DNA of 64,000 nt from Gammaproteobacteria bacterium UBA7310 (GTDB lineage: Bacteria; Pseudomonadota; Gammaproteobacteria; Pseudomonadales; Ketobacteraceae), in NCBI GenBank assembly GCA_002471665.1, contig DKQK01000025.1, forward strand, positions 280,920-344,919, in the 5' to 3' direction. The number at the start of each line of letters is the position of its first letter. Position 1 is the stretch's first letter. This document shows positions 8,969 through 18,066 of this stretch, one piece after another. The translations under genes were made by a program, and so were the position numbers. The notes under the pieces are model-generated. The model worked only from the letters and a program-made list of their open reading frames with translations, had not been told where the DNA came from and searched no databases.

Positions 8969-9667
8969 TTACTTCACAAGCCCCTTGTTTCTGGCATGAT
9001 TCATTAACTCGGTGAACACCTCATCGATAGTCATGTCAGTACTGTCAATTACGATCGAGTCGTCCGCCGGCACCAGGGGCGCCACGGCACGATTCATATC
9101 CTGCTCATCGCGGGATTGTATCGCTGCTTGAAGGTCGGCTAAATTAGCACTCATGCCCTTGTCTTGCAACTGTTTGAAGCGTCTTTGGGCCCGTTCTTCC
9201 GCACTCGCAGTGAGGAATATCTTCAATTCCGCATCCGGGAACACAACCGTGCCCATATCCCGTCCGTCCGCCACCAGACCCGGGGCCTCCCGGAAATCAT
9301 GCTGGCGCTGCAGCAGCCCGGCGCGAACACTGGGCAGGGTGGCAACTTTGGATGCATCCCGCCCCACTTCTTCTGAACGGATATCCTTGGTTACCACATC
9401 CCCTTCCAGCACAATGCGCATGGGTTGATCGGGATCATCCACCAGAAACTGCACATCCATATTCTCGGCCAGGATCTGGAGGCTTTCTTCATTATCCAGT
9501 GACACCCCGTGATTAGCGGCCGCCAGTGCCACCAAACGATACAGGGCACCACTATCCAGCAAATGCCAACTGATTGATTTTGCGACTTTTTGTGCGATGG
9601 TTCCTTTACCGGAACCCCCCGGACCATCAATGGTGATAACCGGAGCGTTGGCTGGGCTGTTAAGCAT
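8969..9667 (-). CDS. cmk: Cytidylate kinase
   Basis: 232 residues. Phosphorylates CMP and dCMP with ATP. P-loop GPGGSGKGT near residue 15, followed by LDSGALYR (CMP site) and the DGRDMGTVVFPDA motif. The ATG is preceded by AGGAGA and overlaps the end of the tyrA-aroA gene by 8 bases, so translation is probably coupled. The cmk-rpsA order downstream of aroA is widely conserved in proteobacteria. Confidence 0.96.
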   Translation of the reverse strand: MLNSPANAPVITIDGPGGSGKGTIAQKVAKSISWHLLDSGALYRLVALAAANHGVSLDNEESLQILAENMDVQFLVDDPDQPMRIVLEGDVVTKDIRSEEVGRDASKVATLPSVRAGLLQRQHDFREAPGLVADGRDMGTVVFPDAELKIFLTASAEERAQRRFKQLQDKGMSANLADLQAAIQSRDEQDMNRAVAPLVPADDSIVIDSTDMTIDEVFTELMNHARNKGLVK

Positions 9668-11906
9668 GAGATTCTCCTACTTCTGCGACATCCAGCTTCA
9701 TACCGACTTTCCGTGACAATTCAACGAAATTGGGGAAAGAAGTCGCCACATTAGCGCAATTATTTATGGTGATGTCGGCCTCGGCACGCAATGCGGCCAC
9801 TGCAAACGACATGGCAATCCGATGATCCCCGTGGCTTTCCACAGTACCACCACCGAGCGGGCCGCCTTCGATCACAATGCCGTCTGCGGTTGCATCCGCC
9901 TTTACACCCAAGGCTTGCAAACCATCGGCCATAACCTGAATGCGATCACTTTCCTTGACACGCAACTCCTCCGCACCGGTAAGCACCGTGGTGCCTTCTG
10001 CACAGGCAGCGGCAACAAACAAGGCCGGAAACTCGTCAATGGCCAGCGGCACCTGGTCTTCAGGAATGTGAATGCCTTTTAAAGGGGCATACTGCACCCG
10101 AATATCTGCAACCGGTTCACCACCCACTTCCCGCTCATTGTGCACCTCAATCTTGCCACCCATAGCCCTCAGGATATTGAGAACCCCGATTCGGGTTGGA
10201 TTGATACCCACGTGCTCGAGGGTAAGATCGGACCCGGGCGTAATGCTGGCGGCGACCATGAAGAAGGTCGCAGACGAGATATCAGCTGGCACATCGATGG
10301 TGGTTGCGGTCAAACCACCACCACCGATCAACGTAATCTTGTTGCCGTCGCTGGTCACGGGGTATCCAAAGCCTCGCAGCATTCGCTCGGTGTGATCCCG
10401 GGTCGGCGCCGGTTCTGTCACGCTGACAGCGCCTTCTGCATACAAACCCGCCAACAAAATACAGGATTTCACCTGGGCGCTGGCCATGGGCATATCATAG
10501 TGGATCCCTTTCAAGGCCTGGCCGCCCTGAATCTTCAAGGGCGGTGTACCGTCCTCTTGCGACTCGATCGCGGCCCCCATCTGCGCCAGTGGCTTGGTCA
10601 CCCGTCCCATGGGGCGCCGCGACAAGGACTCGTCACCAGTCAACTCCACGTCGAAGTTCTGTGCCGACAGCAACCCCGCCAAGAGACGCATGGAGGTACC
10701 ACTGTTGCCCAGATACAACGGGCCGTGGGGTGGCAACAGGCCATGCATGCCAACCCCGTATATTTTCACGTGGCCATTATTCGGGCCTTCGATGGTCACG
10801 CCCAGATCCCGAAAGGCCTGCAACGTGGCGAGACTGTCTTCCCCTTCCAGAAAGCCAAAAACTTCCGTCACACCATCCGCCAGCGAGCCCATCATAATGG
10901 AACGATGAGAGATCGACTTGTCACCTGGAACCCGGATGCTCCCTTTCACTGCACCGCCCGCATGGGCCGTGAACACAATATTCTTTTCAGTCATAGTCTT
11001 ACTGTACGCACGCTTTGCTAACATTTTGGTAAAGTGATCACGGGCCACTTTGGCTCGGGTCATAATACCCAATATGGCTTGAGAGTCTTCCTGCTCCACC
11101 GCGGTTTTGAACACCTCCAGCCCACGGCTGAAATGGCCGATTACGTCCAAAACTGACTGACGATTGGCAATGAAAATATCGTGCCACATCGTTGGATCAC
11201 TGGATGCGATTCGGGTGAAGTCACGAAAACCGCCGGCAGCGTACCGGAATATCTCCTGATTTTCATCCTCTTTGGACAGCGTATCCACCAGTGAGAAGGC
11301 CAACAGATGGGGCAAATGACTGGTGGCGGCCAGTACTGCATCGTGCTGCGCCACGTCCATACACAGGACATCGGCCCCCATACCGCGCCAGGTATGCTGT
11401 ACCAGATTGAGAGCTTCGGGATCGGTTTCGGGGGTGGGGGTAAGGATCACCTTATGATTCACGTACAGATCGGCCTTGGCCGCTTCAACCCCACTGCGTT
11501 CGGAACCGGCGATGGGGTGGCCAGGTACAAACCAGGGTGGCACTTTGCCGAACACAGCACGGGCCGCGGCCACCACGTTACCCTTTACGCTGCCTGCATC
11601 CGTTACCACGGTATTACCATCCAGGGCGGGAGCCATGGCTTTGAGCAGCGCTTCCGTGGCGCCGATGGGAGCGGCCAGCATCACCAGGTCCGCCCCCGCA
11701 ACGGCGGCCTGAATATCCGGTTCCGCGCGATCGATCACCCCCAGGGCCAGACCTCTGTCCAACGTACTGCGCGAGCGACTGCAACCCACCACCTCATGAC
11801 ACAGACCGTGCGCTTTCAGGCCCATGGCAAAGGAGCCGCCAATCAGGCCCAGGCCCACGATCACCACGCGGTCCATGGGCCGTAGCAGCGTCGTATCCCT
11901 GGTCAT
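9660..11906 (-). CDS. tyrA-aroA: Bifunctional prephenate dehydrogenase / EPSP synthase (TyrA-AroA fusion)
   Basis: 748 residues. The N-terminal half (about 1-290) is a prephenate dehydrogenase (tyrosine branch) with the NAD motif GLGLIGGS near residue 19. The C-terminal half (about 310-748) is 3-phosphoshikimate 1-carboxyvinyltransferase (shikimate pathway step 6) with PGDKSISHR, GNSGTSMRLLAG, RRPM, KESDRIQVMADG and DHRIAMS. The same fusion occurs in Pseudomonas. The start is the ATG that overlaps the hisC stop as ATGA; an in-frame start further upstream inside hisC is less likely. The fused gene lies between hisC and cmk and joins two steps of aromatic amino acid synthesis. Confidence 0.95.
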   Translation of the reverse strand: MTRDTTLLRPMDRVVIVGLGLIGGSFAMGLKAHGLCHEVVGCSRSRSTLDRGLALGVIDRAEPDIQAAVAGADLVMLAAPIGATEALLKAMAPALDGNTVVTDAGSVKGNVVAAARAVFGKVPPWFVPGHPIAGSERSGVEAAKADLYVNHKVILTPTPETDPEALNLVQHTWRGMGADVLCMDVAQHDAVLAATSHLPHLLAFSLVDTLSKEDENQEIFRYAAGGFRDFTRIASSDPTMWHDIFIANRQSVLDVIGHFSRGLEVFKTAVEQEDSQAILGIMTRAKVARDHFTKMLAKRAYSKTMTEKNIVFTAHAGGAVKGSIRVPGDKSISHRSIMMGSLADGVTEVFGFLEGEDSLATLQAFRDLGVTIEGPNNGHVKIYGVGMHGLLPPHGPLYLGNSGTSMRLLAGLLSAQNFDVELTGDESLSRRPMGRVTKPLAQMGAAIESQEDGTPPLKIQGGQALKGIHYDMPMASAQVKSCILLAGLYAEGAVSVTEPAPTRDHTERMLRGFGYPVTSDGNKITLIGGGGLTATTIDVPADISSATFFMVAASITPGSDLTLEHVGINPTRIGVLNILRAMGGKIEVHNEREVGGEPVADIRVQYAPLKGIHIPEDQVPLAIDEFPALFVAAACAEGTTVLTGAEELRVKESDRIQVMADGLQALGVKADATADGIVIEGGPLGGGTVESHGDHRIAMSFAVAALRAEADITINNCANVATSFPNFVELSRKVGMKLDVAEVGESHA

Positions 11907-13009
11907 TGCTCCAACACACGCTGCAGCGCTTCGATACAACGCTGGTTCTCTTGTGGCAGACCGATACTGATCCGCAAAGAATGGGGCATACCATAATTGG
12001 CCAGCGGCCTGACGATGACCCCTTCACGTAATAACTTTTGGTAGATCTCGGCACCATCCACGGCAAAATGCACGGTGATAAAGTTCCCGGCGGAGGGAAT
12101 AAAGTCCAGCCCCAGACGTTCAAATGCCTCGACAAATTGCGCCATACCCTGACGATTCACCAGCCGGCTGCGCTGCAGGTACTCTGCATCGTTCAGTGCC
12201 GCACAGGCGCCAGCGAGGGCAAAGGAATCCACATTAAATGGCTGGCGTACCCGATTGAGCAGGTTGGCGATTTGCGGATGAGAAACGCTGTACCCAACTC
12301 GTAGCGCCGCCAGGCCATAGGCTTTGGAAAAGGTGCGGGTCACAATCAAATTGGGATATTGGGGCAGGTAATCGAGGCCGTCCAATGCGTCCGTGGCGGT
12401 GTCCACATATTCAATATAGGCTTCATCCAGCACCACCAGCACCGACTCGGGCACGGCGCTGATAAACGCTTCCCATTCAGAGCGGCCAAAAGAAGTGCCG
12501 GTTGGATTATTGGGGTTGGCGATAAACACCACCTTGGTTTTGGCGGTAATCGCCGCCGCCATGGCCGGCAGATCATGGCCCCAATCCCGTGCCGGGGTGA
12601 CAACTGCCGTGGCACCGCAGGCCTGGGTAGAGATGGGATACACAGCAAATGCGTACTGGGAAAAAACCGCTTCATCACCGGGCGAAAGAAAGGCGCGTGC
12701 TATCAGGTCCAATACATCGTTGGAGCCATTACCCAAGGTGATGGTGTCAGCACCGACGCCCAGCTTGGCGGACAGGGCCTGCTTAAGCAGGAAACCATTA
12801 CCGTCGGGGTAACGGGTCAAATCGGCTTTCACCGCATCCAATGCGCTCAGCACTTGCGCGCTGGGCCCCAGGGGATTCTCGTTGCTGGCCAGCTTGATAA
12901 TATTGCGTATGCCCAGCTCACGCTCAAGCTCTGCGATGGGTTTACCGGGTACGTAAGGAGTCAACCCCTGCACGCCGGGAGTGGCTAATCCAACAAAATC
13001 ACAGGACAT
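11903..13009 (-). CDS. hisC: Histidinol-phosphate aminotransferase family (HisC)
   Basis: 368 residues. PLP-dependent fold type I aminotransferase with SNENPLGPS near residue 40, NPNNPTG for substrate binding, and the PLP Lys in TRTFSKAYGLA. Family members convert imidazole acetol-phosphate to histidinol phosphate, and many in this gene context (hisC2) also transaminate phenylpyruvate and hydroxyphenylpyruvate. The position between pheA and tyrA suggests the aromatic role; which reaction dominates cannot be read from sequence. Starts 1 base from the pheA stop. Confidence 0.92.
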   Translation of the reverse strand: MSCDFVGLATPGVQGLTPYVPGKPIAELERELGIRNIIKLASNENPLGPSAQVLSALDAVKADLTRYPDGNGFLLKQALSAKLGVGADTITLGNGSNDVLDLIARAFLSPGDEAVFSQYAFAVYPISTQACGATAVVTPARDWGHDLPAMAAAITAKTKVVFIANPNNPTGTSFGRSEWEAFISAVPESVLVVLDEAYIEYVDTATDALDGLDYLPQYPNLIVTRTFSKAYGLAALRVGYSVSHPQIANLLNRVRQPFNVDSFALAGACAALNDAEYLQRSRLVNRQGMAQFVEAFERLGLDFIPSAGNFITVHFAVDGAEIYQKLLREGVIVRPLANYGMPHSLRISIGLPQENQRCIEALQRVLEQ

Positions 13010-13010
13010 A

Positions 13011-14111
13011 TTAAAGCACCGCTTTGGGGTAGGAACCCAAACGTTTTACGTAAACAGCCATGTCTTCCACGCGCCTGAGCGCCCCTTTAATGGCATCTGT
13101 GTTCTCGTGGCCTTCAAAATCGATGAAGAACAGGTAAGCCCAGGTGCCATCACGGGAAGGCCGGGTTTCCACCCGGGTCAGCATAATGCCGGCTTCATGA
13201 AAGGGAGCCAGCAGTTCATACAGGGCACCGGGTTTGTTCTTCATGGATACAATGATCGATGTTTTATCCTCACCGGACGCTGGCACATGCTCACGCCCGA
13301 CGATAAGAAAGCGGGTGCTGTTGTGCGGGTTATCCTCAATATTGGACGCCACTACCTTAAGGCCGTACATTTCGGCGGCCACCTCACCCGCTATGGCTGC
13401 CGCATTCCACTCACTCTGCATGCGGCGGGCGGCGTCGGCATTGCTGCTGACGGGTATGCGGTCAGCCGTTGGGTAATGGGCATCCAACCATTGGCGGCAC
13501 TGGGCAAACGACTGCTGGTGGGAATAAATGCGGGTAATGGCATCCTCCCGGGTATTCTTTCCCAGCATCAGATGATGGTGAATACGCAGCTCCACTTCCC
13601 CGCAAATGGTCACGCTGGCATGAGTGAATGAATCCAGGGTGGTATTCACCACGCCTTCAGTGGAATTTTCAACAGGAACCACACCATAATGCGCGCTGCC
13701 GGATTCCACTTCACGAAACACTTCGTCGATGGTGGGCATGGGAACCGTTTTCACCGCATGGCCAAAATGTTTCTGGGCCGCCGCCTGGGTAAAGGTGCCT
13801 TCAGGACCCAGGTAGGCGATGTTCATGGGCTCTTCCAACGCCAGACAGGCCGACATGATTTCCCGAAACAACCGCGCCATGGATTCATTATCCAGCGGGC
13901 CGGTGTTGCGCTCCATCACCCGGCGCAACACCTGTGCTTCGCGCTCAGGCCGATAGAAAACCACCTTTTCGCCGTCACTCATATCCGCCTGCTTGACGTC
14001 AGCCACCTGTTGCGCACAACGGGCGCGCTGATTGATCAACGCCTGGATCTGCTGATCCAGTTGATCGATGGTGTTGCGTAAGGTATCCAGTGTGGGTTTG
14101 GAATCAGACAT
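13011..14111 (-). CDS. pheA: Chorismate mutase / prephenate dehydratase (P-protein)
   Basis: 366 residues. An AroQ chorismate mutase domain (about 8-95, LRNTIDQLDQQIQALINQRARCA) is followed by prephenate dehydratase (about 97-270, YLGPEGTFTQAA, GVVPVENSTEG) and a C-terminal ACT domain for phenylalanine feedback (about 285-360, NKPGALYELLAPF and the ESRP-like TRVETRPS). Makes phenylpyruvate from chorismate. Sits between serC and hisC, 9 bases downstream of serC. Confidence 0.96.
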   Translation of the reverse strand: MSDSKPTLDTLRNTIDQLDQQIQALINQRARCAQQVADVKQADMSDGEKVVFYRPEREAQVLRRVMERNTGPLDNESMARLFREIMSACLALEEPMNIAYLGPEGTFTQAAAQKHFGHAVKTVPMPTIDEVFREVESGSAHYGVVPVENSTEGVVNTTLDSFTHASVTICGEVELRIHHHLMLGKNTREDAITRIYSHQQSFAQCRQWLDAHYPTADRIPVSSNADAARRMQSEWNAAAIAGEVAAEMYGLKVVASNIEDNPHNSTRFLIVGREHVPASGEDKTSIIVSMKNKPGALYELLAPFHEAGIMLTRVETRPSRDGTWAYLFFIDFEGHENTDAIKGALRRVEDMAVYVKRLGSYPKAVL

Positions 14112-14120
14112 GCTACTGAA

Positions 14121-15209
14121 TTAACCCCTTCGTTGCGCAAAGTCTTGCATGAATTCGATCAACGCATCCACCGCAGCCATGGGAACCGCATTGTACAGGC
14201 TGGCACGCATTCCTCCCACGGAACGATGGCCTTTCAGATTCAACAAACGCCGCTCTTCCGCCTGTTGCAGAAACTCCTTATCCAGGGCGGCATCCGCCAA
14301 GGTAAAGGGCACGTTCATTCTGGAACGGTTGTTGACCGCCACCGGATTTGAGTAGAAACCGCTGTTATCAATATAGTGATACAGTTTATCGGATTTCGCC
14401 TGATTCAACCTGGCTATGGCCTCCAGACCGCCCTGCTCCTTAAGCCACTGAAACACCAGCCCGGACAGATACCAGGCGTAGGTGGGCGGCGTATTGTACA
14501 TGGAGCCCGCGTCTGCATGGGTTTTGTAATCCAGCATGGAAGGGGTTGCCGGTATGGCGTTGCCCAACAACGCTTCACGCACGATCACCACAGTAAGGCC
14601 CGCAGGCCCGATGTTCTTTTGCGCGCCGGCATAGATCAGGCCAAAGCGGCCTACATCCAGGGGCTGCGACAAAATACTGGAAGAAAAATCCGCCACCAGG
14701 GGCACATCCACTTCCGGTATGAAATCAAACTCAACACCACCAATGGTTTCATTGGGGCAATAATGCAGATAATCGGCCTCTTTACTCAACCGCCAACTGT
14801 CAAACGCGGGCACCGAACTGAAGTTGTCGCCTTGACTGGTTGCCACCACGTTCACATTACAATAATGGGCCGCCTCTTTGATGGCCTTGGTGGACCACTG
14901 CCCGGTATTCACATAATCCGCGGTATGGTTATTGGATGTGAGATTCATGGGTGCCATGGCAAATTGCGTGCTGGCCCCACCCTGCAGGAACAATACCTTG
15001 TAGCCATCCGGAACACAGAGCAGATCCCGCAAATCCTGCTCGGCCTTTTCCGCGATCGCCACCACCTCATCGGAGCGGTGACTCATCTCCATCACCGACA
15101 GGCCTCGGCCCTCATAATCAAGCATTTCGGCCTGCGCTTTCTGCAATACCGCTTCCGGTAGCGCCGCCGGGCCAGCACAAAAATTAAAGGCGCGCGTCAT
15201 GGCAATCAT
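14121..15209 (-). CDS. serC: Phosphoserine aminotransferase
   Basis: 362 residues. PLP enzyme making phosphoserine (serine pathway) and the matching phosphohydroxythreonine step of pyridoxine synthesis. FNFCAGPAALP near the N-terminus, RGLSVMEMSHRS, and the PLP Lys in YAGAQKNIGPAG. Start: an ATG overlaps the gyrA stop by one base (TGATG) with AGAGGA 3 bases before it; a second ATG three codons on (15200, MTRAFNF) has a more normal spacing and is a real alternative. Co-transcription with gyrA is implied. Confidence 0.94.
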   Translation of the reverse strand: MIAMTRAFNFCAGPAALPEAVLQKAQAEMLDYEGRGLSVMEMSHRSDEVVAIAEKAEQDLRDLLCVPDGYKVLFLQGGASTQFAMAPMNLTSNNHTADYVNTGQWSTKAIKEAAHYCNVNVVATSQGDNFSSVPAFDSWRLSKEADYLHYCPNETIGGVEFDFIPEVDVPLVADFSSSILSQPLDVGRFGLIYAGAQKNIGPAGLTVVIVREALLGNAIPATPSMLDYKTHADAGSMYNTPPTYAWYLSGLVFQWLKEQGGLEAIARLNQAKSDKLYHYIDNSGFYSNPVAVNNRSRMNVPFTLADAALDKEFLQQAEERRLLNLKGHRSVGGMRASLYNAVPMAAVDALIEFMQDFAQRRG

Positions 15210-17851
15210 CAATCCTCTTGTTCGGAATCGGTATCGGGGTCGGTATCAGAATCCGGTGCCGCAGGCGCAGCCGGATCTTGCTGGGCGAGTTCAGCCACCG
15301 CCTCAACGTCGATGGCGTCTTCCAGCTCCGCAATACGTTCCACGCCCACCAGGTGTTCATCTTTCGCCAACCGAATCAGCATCACACCCTGGGTATCCCG
15401 GCCCTGTACCGAAACTTCAGCAACACGGGTGCGAACCAATGTGCCCTGATCCGATATCAGCATGATTTCATCGGTTTCAGAAACCTGCACGGCACCCAGC
15501 AACGCACCATTACGCTCGCTGCAACGCATGGCAATGATGCCCTTGCCACCGCGCCCTTTGGTTGGGAAATCCTCTACCGCGGTACGCTTGCCATAACCGT
15601 TGACACTGGCGGTCAAAACCTGATGACCGGCCTGCGGCACAATCAGTGAGATGAGATGGACGCCCTGCGGCAGATTAACACCACGTACACCACGGGCCGT
15701 GCGCCCCATGGCGCGGACGTTTTCTTCCTTGAAGCGCACCGCTTTACCTTCGGATGTAAACAGCATGATGTCCTGTTCACCGTCGGTGATGTCCACACCC
15801 ACCAGACAATTCCCCTCATCCAGCTCGATGGCGATCAGGCCGGAACTGCGGGGCCGTGAAAACGCTTCCAGCTCCACTTTCTTGACGGTGCCGTTGCTGG
15901 TGGCCATGAAGACAAATTTACCGGACTCGTACTCACGCAGCGGCAATATAGCGGTAATCTTCTCATCATCGTTCAACGGTAACAGGTTGACGATGGGGCG
16001 CCCGCGGGACTGTCGCCCGGCCTGTGGAATCTGATACACCTTGAGCCAGTACACCTTACCCTGGTTGCTGAAACACAGAATGGTGTCGTGAGAGCTGGTG
16101 ACCAACAGATGCTCGACATAATCTTCGTCTTTGACCGATGCTGCCGCTTTGCCGCGACCACCCCGCCGCTGTGCCTGGTAATTGACGATGGGCTGGGTCT
16201 TGGCATAACCGCCATGGGACAAAGTCACCACAACGGTTTCCTCAGGAATCAGATCTTCGTTGGTCAGATCCATGCGTGAGGCAACAATTTCAGTACGCCG
16301 CTCATCGGCATATTGCTGGCGAATCGCAACCAGTTCTTCCCGGATCACGGTCATCAACAGCTCTGGGTCTGCAAGAATGGCCATCAACTCGCGGATCAGA
16401 TCCAGTTTTTCCTGATATTCCTTCAGCAGCTTATCGGTTTCCAAACCGGTAAGACGGTGCAGGCGCATATCGAGAATTTCTTTGGCCTGCACTGCCGACA
16501 GGTAGTACAAGCCGTCATCCCGCAAACCGAACCTGGTATCAATATCATCCGGGCGACAGGCATCCGGGCCACCGGCCCGTTCCAGCATCTCCAGCACATG
16601 ACCAGGCTTCCAGCCCTGCCCCATGAGGCGCTCTTCAGCCTCGGCACGGCCGGGCGAGGATCTGATCAACTCGATAACGGGGTCAATATTGGCCAGTGCC
16701 ACCGCCAGGCCTTCCAGCACATGGCCACGCTCACGGGCCTTACGCAAATCATAAACCGTACGCCGGGTCACCACTTCCCGCCGATGACGGATAAAGGCTT
16801 CTACGATGCCCTTCAGATTCAACAAGCGGGGCTGGCCATCGACCAACGCCACCATATTGATGCCGAACACCGTTTCCAGTTGCGTCTGCGAATACAGGTT
16901 ATTGAGCAACACTTCGGCATTGTCACCGCGGCGCACCTCAATCACCACCCGGATACCATCCTTATCGGATTCGTCGCGGATCTCACTGATGCCTTCAATT
17001 CGTTTTTCCTTTACCAGCTCGGCGATCTTCTCAATCAGGCGGGCTTTGTTCACCTGATAGGGAATTTCCGTGACGATAATGGTTTCCTTGCCGTTCTTTT
17101 CGGTCTCAATGTGCGCACGGGCCCGCATGTACATCCGACCACGACCGGTGCGGTAGGCCTCAATGATGCCGGAGCGACCATTGATGATCCCGTGGGTAGG
17201 CAAATCCGGGCCCTGGATGTATTCCATCAGGCCATCCACATCGATGTCCGGATTATCAATGCAGGCCAGGGTCCCGTCGATCACTTCACCCAGATTGTGG
17301 GGCGGGATGTTGGTGGCCATCCCCACGGCAATACCGGATGAGCCATTCACCAGCAAATTGGGAACACGCGTGGGTAGAACCGAGGGCATCTGCTCATTGC
17401 CGTCATAGTTCGGCACAAAGTCGACGGTTTCCTTTTCCAGGTCCGCCAGCAGGTCATGGGCAATTTTGGACATGCGAACTTCGGTGTATCGCATGGCTGC
17501 GGCGTTATCGCCATCAATGGAACCAAAGTTACCCTGGCCATCCACCAGCATGTAACGCAGCGAAAACGGCTGAGCCATGCGCACGATGGTGTCGTATACG
17601 GCCGAATCACCATGGGGGTGATATTTACCAATAACGTCACCCACCACACGGGCGGACTTTTTATAGGGTTTGTTGTAGACGTTCCCCAACTCATGCATGG
17701 CGTACAGAACGCGACGATGCACGGGCTTCAATCCGTCTCGCACATCCGGCAGAGCACGCCCCACGATAACGCTCATGGCATAGTCAAGATAGGATTGCTT
17801 GAGTTCGTCTTCGATGTTGACCGGTAGGATTTCTTTGGCTAGTTCTGACAT
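15209..17851 (-). CDS. gyrA: DNA gyrase subunit A
   Basis: 880 residues. Type II topoisomerase subunit that cuts and rejoins DNA to introduce negative supercoils. Catalytic Tyr122 (AAMRYTEVR) and the quinolone region HPHGDSAVYDT with Ser83 and Asp87, both the sensitive wild-type residues. The C-terminal beta-pinwheel carries the GyrA box QRRGGRG, and the protein ends in an acidic tail (DSDTDPDTDSEQED). AGGAA precedes the ATG. First gene of the leftward run into serC and aromatic amino acid genes. Confidence 0.97.
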   Translation of the reverse strand: MSELAKEILPVNIEDELKQSYLDYAMSVIVGRALPDVRDGLKPVHRRVLYAMHELGNVYNKPYKKSARVVGDVIGKYHPHGDSAVYDTIVRMAQPFSLRYMLVDGQGNFGSIDGDNAAAMRYTEVRMSKIAHDLLADLEKETVDFVPNYDGNEQMPSVLPTRVPNLLVNGSSGIAVGMATNIPPHNLGEVIDGTLACIDNPDIDVDGLMEYIQGPDLPTHGIINGRSGIIEAYRTGRGRMYMRARAHIETEKNGKETIIVTEIPYQVNKARLIEKIAELVKEKRIEGISEIRDESDKDGIRVVIEVRRGDNAEVLLNNLYSQTQLETVFGINMVALVDGQPRLLNLKGIVEAFIRHRREVVTRRTVYDLRKARERGHVLEGLAVALANIDPVIELIRSSPGRAEAEERLMGQGWKPGHVLEMLERAGGPDACRPDDIDTRFGLRDDGLYYLSAVQAKEILDMRLHRLTGLETDKLLKEYQEKLDLIRELMAILADPELLMTVIREELVAIRQQYADERRTEIVASRMDLTNEDLIPEETVVVTLSHGGYAKTQPIVNYQAQRRGGRGKAAASVKDEDYVEHLLVTSSHDTILCFSNQGKVYWLKVYQIPQAGRQSRGRPIVNLLPLNDDEKITAILPLREYESGKFVFMATSNGTVKKVELEAFSRPRSSGLIAIELDEGNCLVGVDITDGEQDIMLFTSEGKAVRFKEENVRAMGRTARGVRGVNLPQGVHLISLIVPQAGHQVLTASVNGYGKRTAVEDFPTKGRGGKGIIAMRCSERNGALLGAVQVSETDEIMLISDQGTLVRTRVAEVSVQGRDTQGVMLIRLAKDEHLVGVERIAELEDAIDVEAVAELAQQDPAAPAAPDSDTDPDTDSEQED

Positions 17852-17984
17852 CGGGTTCCTGGTTTGCTGATGACGGCTGTGAGCGGGTGCTCGATTGACC
17901 TTTGGCTCACAGTGACCGGGGTTGATCTTTCGTCGTTTTTGTCATTGCCCCTGACGGCTTGCAAGGCCGATTTTAAAGCTCCAA

Positions 17985-17993
17985 ATGATAGCA
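17985..17993 (-). promoter_or_regulatory. gyrA: Possible extended -10 promoter for gyrA
   Basis: On the minus strand TGCTATCAT matches an extended -10 element (TG-N-TATAAT, one mismatch). It would start transcription near 17978, about 127 bases before the gyrA ATG. No convincing -35 element is present, which is acceptable for extended -10 promoters. Confidence 0.4.
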
Positions 17994-18066
17994 CGAACCG
18001 CCCTGCGGGGGCTAAGGGCAAATGGCGGTTTTTGGTAGAATTATTGCGTTTTTGCAGTGGATTTCA

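Noticed and set aside
10140..11021. Plus-strand frame opposite tyrA-aroA
   Set aside because: Antisense to conserved EPSP synthase motifs; low-complexity His/Gln-rich translation typical of a shadow frame.
16313..17341. Plus-strand open frame of 342 codons inside gyrA
   Set aside because: It is antisense to a fully conserved gyrA and has no ribosome site or recognisable motif.
17597..17623. Possible quinolone-resistance changes in GyrA
   Set aside because: Ser83 and Asp87 are both the sensitive wild-type residues.
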